The translations under genes were made by a program, and so were the position numbers. A DNA stretch of 64,000 nucleotides from Gallaecimonas pentaromativorans. GTDB lineage: Bacteria; Pseudomonadota; Gammaproteobacteria; Enterobacterales; Gallaecimonadaceae. Positions within the stretch are counted from its first letter, which is position 1. Every line of letters begins with the position of its first letter. Below, piece by piece: positions 61,024 to 64,000 of the stretch. The notes below the pieces were generated by a model. That model had not been told where the DNA came from and made no database searches. It worked only from the letters and a program-made list of their open reading frames with translations. Location: the NCBI RefSeq assembly GCF_003751625.1, contig NZ_RJUL01000003.1, positions 186,001 to 250,000 on the forward strand, given 5' to 3'.

Positions 61024-62145
61024 TCACACCATTTTTACTGAAATACCCGGCCCTTGCATCTGTTTTTTCAAAACCCGCTTGGTGCGGTCTACCACCTCAC
61101 CGGCCAACTGGCCACAGGCGGCGTCGATATCGTCACCGCGGGTCTTACGGACGATGACGGTAAAGCCGTATTCCATCAGCACCTTGGAAAAACGGTCGAT
61201 GCGGGAATTGGAGCTGCGGCCATAAGGCGCGCCCGGGAAGGGGTTCCAGGGAATAAGGTTGATTTTGGCCGGAGTGTCTTTAAGGCACTTGGCCAGCTCA
61301 TGGGCCTGATCGGTGGAATCGTTGACGTGATCGAGCATCACGTACTCCACGGTGACCCGCCCCTGGTTGGCGTTGGATTTCGCCAGGTAGCCGCGCACCG
61401 AGGTCAGGAAGGTCTCGATGTTGTACTTCTTGTTGATGGGCACAATCTCGTTGCGCAGCTCATCGGTAGGGGCGTGCAGGCTGATGGCCAGCGCCACATC
61501 TATCATGTCGCCCAGTTTGTCCAGCGCCGGCACCACGCCGGAGGTGGACAGGGTTACCCGGCGCTTGGAGAGGCCATAGCCGAGGTCGTCCAGCATCAGC
61601 TCCATGGCCGGCACCACGTTGGCCATGTTCAAAAGTGGTTCGCCCATCCCCATCATCACCACGTTGGTGATGGGTTTGACGTTGGAGTTGCCTTGTGGGC
61701 CCAGCACTTTGGCGGCACGCCACACTTGGCCGATGATCTCGCTGACCTTGAGGTTGCGGTTAAAGCCTTGCTGAGCGGTAGAGCAGAAGGTGCATTCCAG
61801 GGCGCAGCCCACCTGGGAGGAGACACACAGGGTGGCGCGGTCTTTTTCCGGGATATAAACAGCTTCCACTTCCTGGCCGCCCGAGACGGTGAGCGCCCAC
61901 TTGATGGTGCCGTCAGAAGAGCGCTGCTCCTGGGAAATAATGGGCGCTTCAATGACGCAACGCTCTTTGAGCTTATTGCGAAGCACCTTGTTGATGTTGG
62001 TCATGTCATCGAAGTTGTCGACCCCGAAGTGATAGATCCACTTCATGACCTGCTCGGCACGGAACGGCTTTTCGTCCATCTCGGCGAAAAAGTCGCGCAG
62101 TTCCTTGCGGCTCAAGTCCAACAGGTTGATTTTGCCTTCGCTCAT
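61024..62145 (-). CDS. rlmN: 23S rRNA/tRNA adenine-C2 methyltransferase RlmN
   Basis: 373 residues, start [17 protein letters not shown] with GAGGT 6 nt upstream. A radical-SAM enzyme methylating A2503 of 23S rRNA and A37 of some tRNAs. The [4Fe-4S] motif CxxxCxxC uses C114, C118 and C121. The SAM region is [10 protein letters not shown]. The resolving cysteine lies in [12 protein letters not shown] near the C-terminus. An upstream in-frame ATG at 62172 has no ribosome site. Confidence 0.96.
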   Translation of the reverse strand: MSEGKINLLDLSRKELRDFFAEMDEKPFRAEQVMKWIYHFGVDNFDDMTNINKVLRNKLKERCVIEAPIISQEQRSSDGTIKWALTVSGGQEVEAVYIPEKDRATLCVSSQVGCALECTFCSTAQQGFNRNLKVSEIIGQVWRAAKVLGPQGNSNVKPITNVVMMGMGEPLLNMANVVPAMELMLDDLGYGLSKRRVTLSTSGVVPALDKLGDMIDVALAISLHAPTDELRNEIVPINKKYNIETFLTSVRGYLAKSNANQGRVTVEYVMLDHVNDSTDQAHELAKCLKDTPAKINLIPWNPFPGAPYGRSSNSRIDRFSKVLMEYGFTVIVRKTRGDDIDAACGQLAGEVVDRTKRVLKKQMQGPGISVKMV

Positions 62146-62204
62146 GGCATGACCTCGGTTACAACGGCTCAAGGGCCGGCATTGTACAGTTTACAAGCAA
62201 TACA

Positions 62205-62232
62205 ACAAAGGGGGGCAAAGCCCCCCTTTGTG
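62205..62232. terminator. Bidirectional hairpin between ndk and rlmN
   Basis: The stem is ACAAAGGGGGGC / GCCCCCCTTTGT around AAA, 18 nt after the ndk stop. It is a strong stem but has few T residues beyond it on the minus strand (TTGTATTG). Confidence 0.7.
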
Positions 62233-62249
62233 ACAAGATGCGCGCAATC

Positions 62250-62681
62250 TTAGCGAGTGCGGGCGCAAACTTCAGTTTCGGTAAAGAAGTAGGCGATTTC
62301 GCGGGCCGCGGACTCTTCAGAGTCAGAGCCGTGCACGGCGTTTTCGTCGATGCTGGCAGCGTAGTCAGCGCGCAGGGTGCCGGCCAGGGCTTGAGCCGGG
62401 TTGGTAGCGCCCATGATTTCGCGGTTTTTCAGGACGGCGTTTTCGCCTTCCAGCACTTGCACCATGACAGGGCCGGAGGTCATGAAATCAACCAGGGCTT
62501 TGAAGAAGGGACGCTCTTTGTGCTCGGCGTAGAAACCTTCAGCCTGTTCGCGGGACAGGTGCAGCATCTTGGCGGCAACGATTTTCAGACCGGTGGTCTC
62601 AAAACGGTTGTAGATGGCGCCGATCACGTTCTTGGCAACAGCGTCAGGCTTGATAATGGAGATGGTACGTTGAACAGCCAT
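62250..62681 (-). CDS. ndk: Nucleoside diphosphate kinase
   Basis: 143 residues. Transfers gamma-phosphate from ATP to NDPs through phospho-H117 in the NAVHGSDS motif. IKPDAVAKN and [16 protein letters not shown] are typical. GAGGACGGAG precedes the ATG. It is a single gene with its own promoter and terminator. Confidence 0.97.
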   Translation of the reverse strand: MAVQRTISIIKPDAVAKNVIGAIYNRFETTGLKIVAAKMLHLSREQAEGFYAEHKERPFFKALVDFMTSGPVMVQVLEGENAVLKNREIMGATNPAQALAGTLRADYAASIDENAVHGSDSEESAAREIAYFFTETEVCARTR

Positions 62682-62732
62682 GGGGCTCCGTCCTCAACAA
62701 AATTAGGGTTTAGGGTTCTAAAATGGCCGCAT

Positions 62733-62761
62733 AGTATAAGCCAAGTTATCGCAACTGGAAA
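62733..62761 (-). promoter_or_regulatory. ndk promoter
   Basis: On the minus strand TTTCCA (62761-62756), a 17-bp spacer and TATACT (62738-62733), about 50 nt before the ATG. Confidence 0.55.
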
Positions 62762-62794
62762 TGTCAGGCCCATGACAAGTTGTCGAATACGCCA

Positions 62795-62998
62795 TTAACC
62801 GTCGAATTCGTCCAGCCAGACCATGAAAATGGCCTCGAGAATGCGCTCGTTGGAACCCTGCGGATCGTCGTCGAAGTCGTCCAGTTCACAGATCCACTGG
62901 TGCATGTCGGTAAAACGCACCGATTTCGGATCCAGTTGTGGGTCACGGTCATAGAGCGCTTCCCCTATGGCTTGGGTGTCTGTCCACTTCAGGCCCAT
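62795..62998 (-). CDS. iscX: Fe-S cluster assembly protein IscX
   Basis: 67 residues, start [17 protein letters not shown] with AAGGAG 7 nt upstream. A small acidic winged-helix protein ([20 protein letters not shown]) that binds IscS and ferrous iron and modulates cluster synthesis. It normally ends the isc operon. Here a terminator-like hairpin separates it from fdx. Confidence 0.95.
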   Translation of the reverse strand: MGLKWTDTQAIGEALYDRDPQLDPKSVRFTDMHQWICELDDFDDDPQGSNERILEAIFMVWLDEFDG

Positions 62999-63019
62999 GG
63001 TGTTCTCCTTCGCTGCAGT

Positions 63020-63044
63020 AAAAAAGGCGCCCAAGGCGCCTTTT
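63020..63044 (-). terminator. Terminator-like hairpin between fdx and iscX
   Basis: AAAAGGCGCC / GGCGCCTTTT around 3 nt. On the minus strand it is followed by TT then ACTGC. It starts just after the fdx stop and ends about 22 nt before the iscX ATG, so iscX depends on read-through or has a hidden promoter. Confidence 0.75.
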
Positions 63045-63045
63045 G

Positions 63046-63384
63046 TCAGTGTTCTTCGCGAGCCAGGTTGATGGTGTACTTGGGAATGTCCACCACCAGG
63101 TCGTCATCGGCGACCCTCGCCTGGCAAGACAGGCGGGATTCGGGCTCCAGGCCCCAGGCCTTGTCCAGCATGTCGTCTTCCAGTTCGTCGGACTCTTCCA
63201 AAGAGTCAAAGCCTTCACGGACTATCACATGGCAGGTGGTGCAGGCACAGGATTTCTCGCAGGCATGCTCAATCTCGATGCCGTGCTTGAGGGCCACATC
63301 GAGAATGCTCTCGCCCTTGGCCGCGTCCACCGCCAGGCCCTCAGGGCACAGTTCGGCGTGGGGCAGAAATACAATCTTGGGCAT
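63046..63384 (-). CDS. fdx: ISC-type [2Fe-2S] ferredoxin
   Basis: 112 residues. Cluster ligands are C42, C48, C51 and C87 ([14 protein letters not shown] ... RLSCQAR), with the usual extra C46. It supplies electrons for Fe-S assembly on IscU. It starts 1 nt after the hscA stop, in the standard isc operon order. Confidence 0.96.
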   Translation of the reverse strand: MPKIVFLPHAELCPEGLAVDAAKGESILDVALKHGIEIEHACEKSCACTTCHVIVREGFDSLEESDELEDDMLDKAWGLEPESRLSCQARVADDDLVVDIPKYTINLAREEH

Positions 63385-63385
63385 C

Positions 63386-64000
63386 TTACACCTCGTCTAC
63401 ATTATGGCCGGCCAGGGCCTTACGAATACTGTCATCCATGCGGCGGGCAGCGAACTGCTCGCTGGCCTTGTCCACCGCTTCAATGGCGTTCTTGATGGCG
63501 TCGGGGTCGGTGCCCCGGGCCACATCGGCCAGGGTATCGAGCGCCGCCAAAATAGCATTTTGCTCATCGGCGTCCAGCAGGCGGCTACCGTCGGCGGCCA
63601 GGGCGGCCATCAGTGCTTCATTGACCCGGCGCGCTTCCACTTGCTGCTCGGCCAGCATCCGCGCCGCCATATCTTCTTTGGCATTGGCCATGGCGTCTTG
63701 GATCATGTCCGCCACTTCGGTGTCAGACAAGCCGTAGGACGGCTTGACCTGGATGCTGGTCTGATGGCCGGTGGATTTTTCCATGGCGGTGACCGACAGC
63801 AGGCCGTCGGCATCCACCTGGAAGGTCACCCGGATATGGGCAGCGCCAGCGGCCATGGGCGGAATGTCGGTCAGCACGAAACGAGCCAGAGAGCGGCAGT
63901 CTTTCACCATCTCCCGCTCCCCTTGCAGCACATGGATGGCCATGGCGCTTTGACCGTCTTTGAAGGTGGTAAATTCCTGGGCCCGCGCCACCGGAATGGT
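63386..64000 (-). CDS. hscA: Fe-S assembly chaperone HscA (partial, C-terminal part)
   Basis: The last 204 residues of the Hsp70-type chaperone HscA, truncated by the window end. Seen: substrate-binding beta sandwich ([32 protein letters not shown]) and the alpha-helical lid ([21 protein letters not shown] ... [18 protein letters not shown]). With HscB it releases the cluster from IscU. The ATPase domain is outside the window. Confidence 0.95.
   Translation of the reverse strand, partial: TIPVARAQEFTTFKDGQSAMAIHVLQGEREMVKDCRSLARFVLTDIPPMAAGAAHIRVTFQVDADGLLSVTAMEKSTGHQTSIQVKPSYGLSDTEVADMIQDAMANAKEDMAARMLAEQQVEARRVNEALMAALAADGSRLLDADEQNAILAALDTLADVARGTDPDAIKNAIEAVDKASEQFAARRMDDSIRKALAGHNVDEV

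Overview
The window comes from the chromosome of a gammaproteobacterium. The GC content is high, Shine-Dalgarno sites are clear, and two blocks of core genes follow the order familiar from Escherichia, Shewanella and their relatives. The first block is purL, mltF, tadA and mscS (1-5.2 kb). The second is guaA, guaB, xseA ... der, bamB, yfgM, hisS, ispG, rodZ, pilW, rlmN, ndk, iscX, fdx, hscA (45.7-64 kb). My best guess is a Gallaecimonas-like or Alteromonadales/Aeromonadales-like marine or soil bacterium, but the genus cannot be proved from this sequence alone. There are no rRNA or tRNA genes, no CRISPR array and no intact insertion sequence.

Layout. 1-5.2 kb: purL (partial) under a PurR-type operator, divergent mltF, a small arginine-rich protein, tadA and mscS. 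5.2-41.5 kb: accessory genes in many small regulator-plus-effector units. They include a secreted M6 metalloprotease with a GlyGly-CTERM tail; an SDR and a DHA2 efflux pump with a divergent XRE/MmyB regulator; a MetE-like methyltransferase under MetJ boxes; pyrC; a TetR/MFS pair; a yqjD-like membrane operon; a RICIN-pectate lyase; lrgAB with a LysR regulator; a beta-hydroxyacid dehydrogenase; gamma-glutamyltranspeptidase; yjjX; a lone HsdR-N-like nuclease; an NRDE protein; an FAD monooxygenase; a FrnE-like DsbA; a GH114 lipoprotein; an M16 protease; a four-gene CsgG/DUF4810/DUF799 lipoprotein operon; another MFS pump; and a VOC/LysR pair. 41.5-45.7 kb: a low-GC, decayed island with a truncated KAP-like NTPase, an intact DUF4411/ImmA-IrrE toxin-antitoxin-like pair, a nuclease remnant and an unusual intergenic repeat. 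45.7-64 kb: core purine, DNA repair, polyamine (aguBA), outer-membrane assembly, isoprenoid, translation and Fe-S assembly genes.

The most striking pattern is that three separate cassettes are each bracketed by two copies of the same bidirectional rho-independent terminator. They are tetR-MFS (28-bp repeats at 14159 and 16093), the HsdR-N gene (35-bp repeats at 25793 and 27047) and the CsgG lipoprotein operon (39-bp repeats at 35996 and 38589). Removing each cassette with one repeat copy restores a convergent gene pair sharing one terminator: pyrC/yqjK, lipoprotein/hydrolase and M16 protease/MFS. In the third case one repeat copy still carries the last two codons of the displaced MFS gene. 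This suggests that modules were repeatedly gained at convergent terminators with duplication of the terminator.

Regulatory sites visible by eye include the PurR box of purL, tandem MetJ boxes, three TGACA-N4-TGTCA palindromes in an 18-bp ladder between tetR and its transporter, a LysR-type palindrome abutting the lysR start, a G-U6 initial transcribed sequence at pyrC, a palindrome inside the csgG promoter, and terminator-like hairpins inside the guaBA, bamB-der and fdx-iscX gene pairs.
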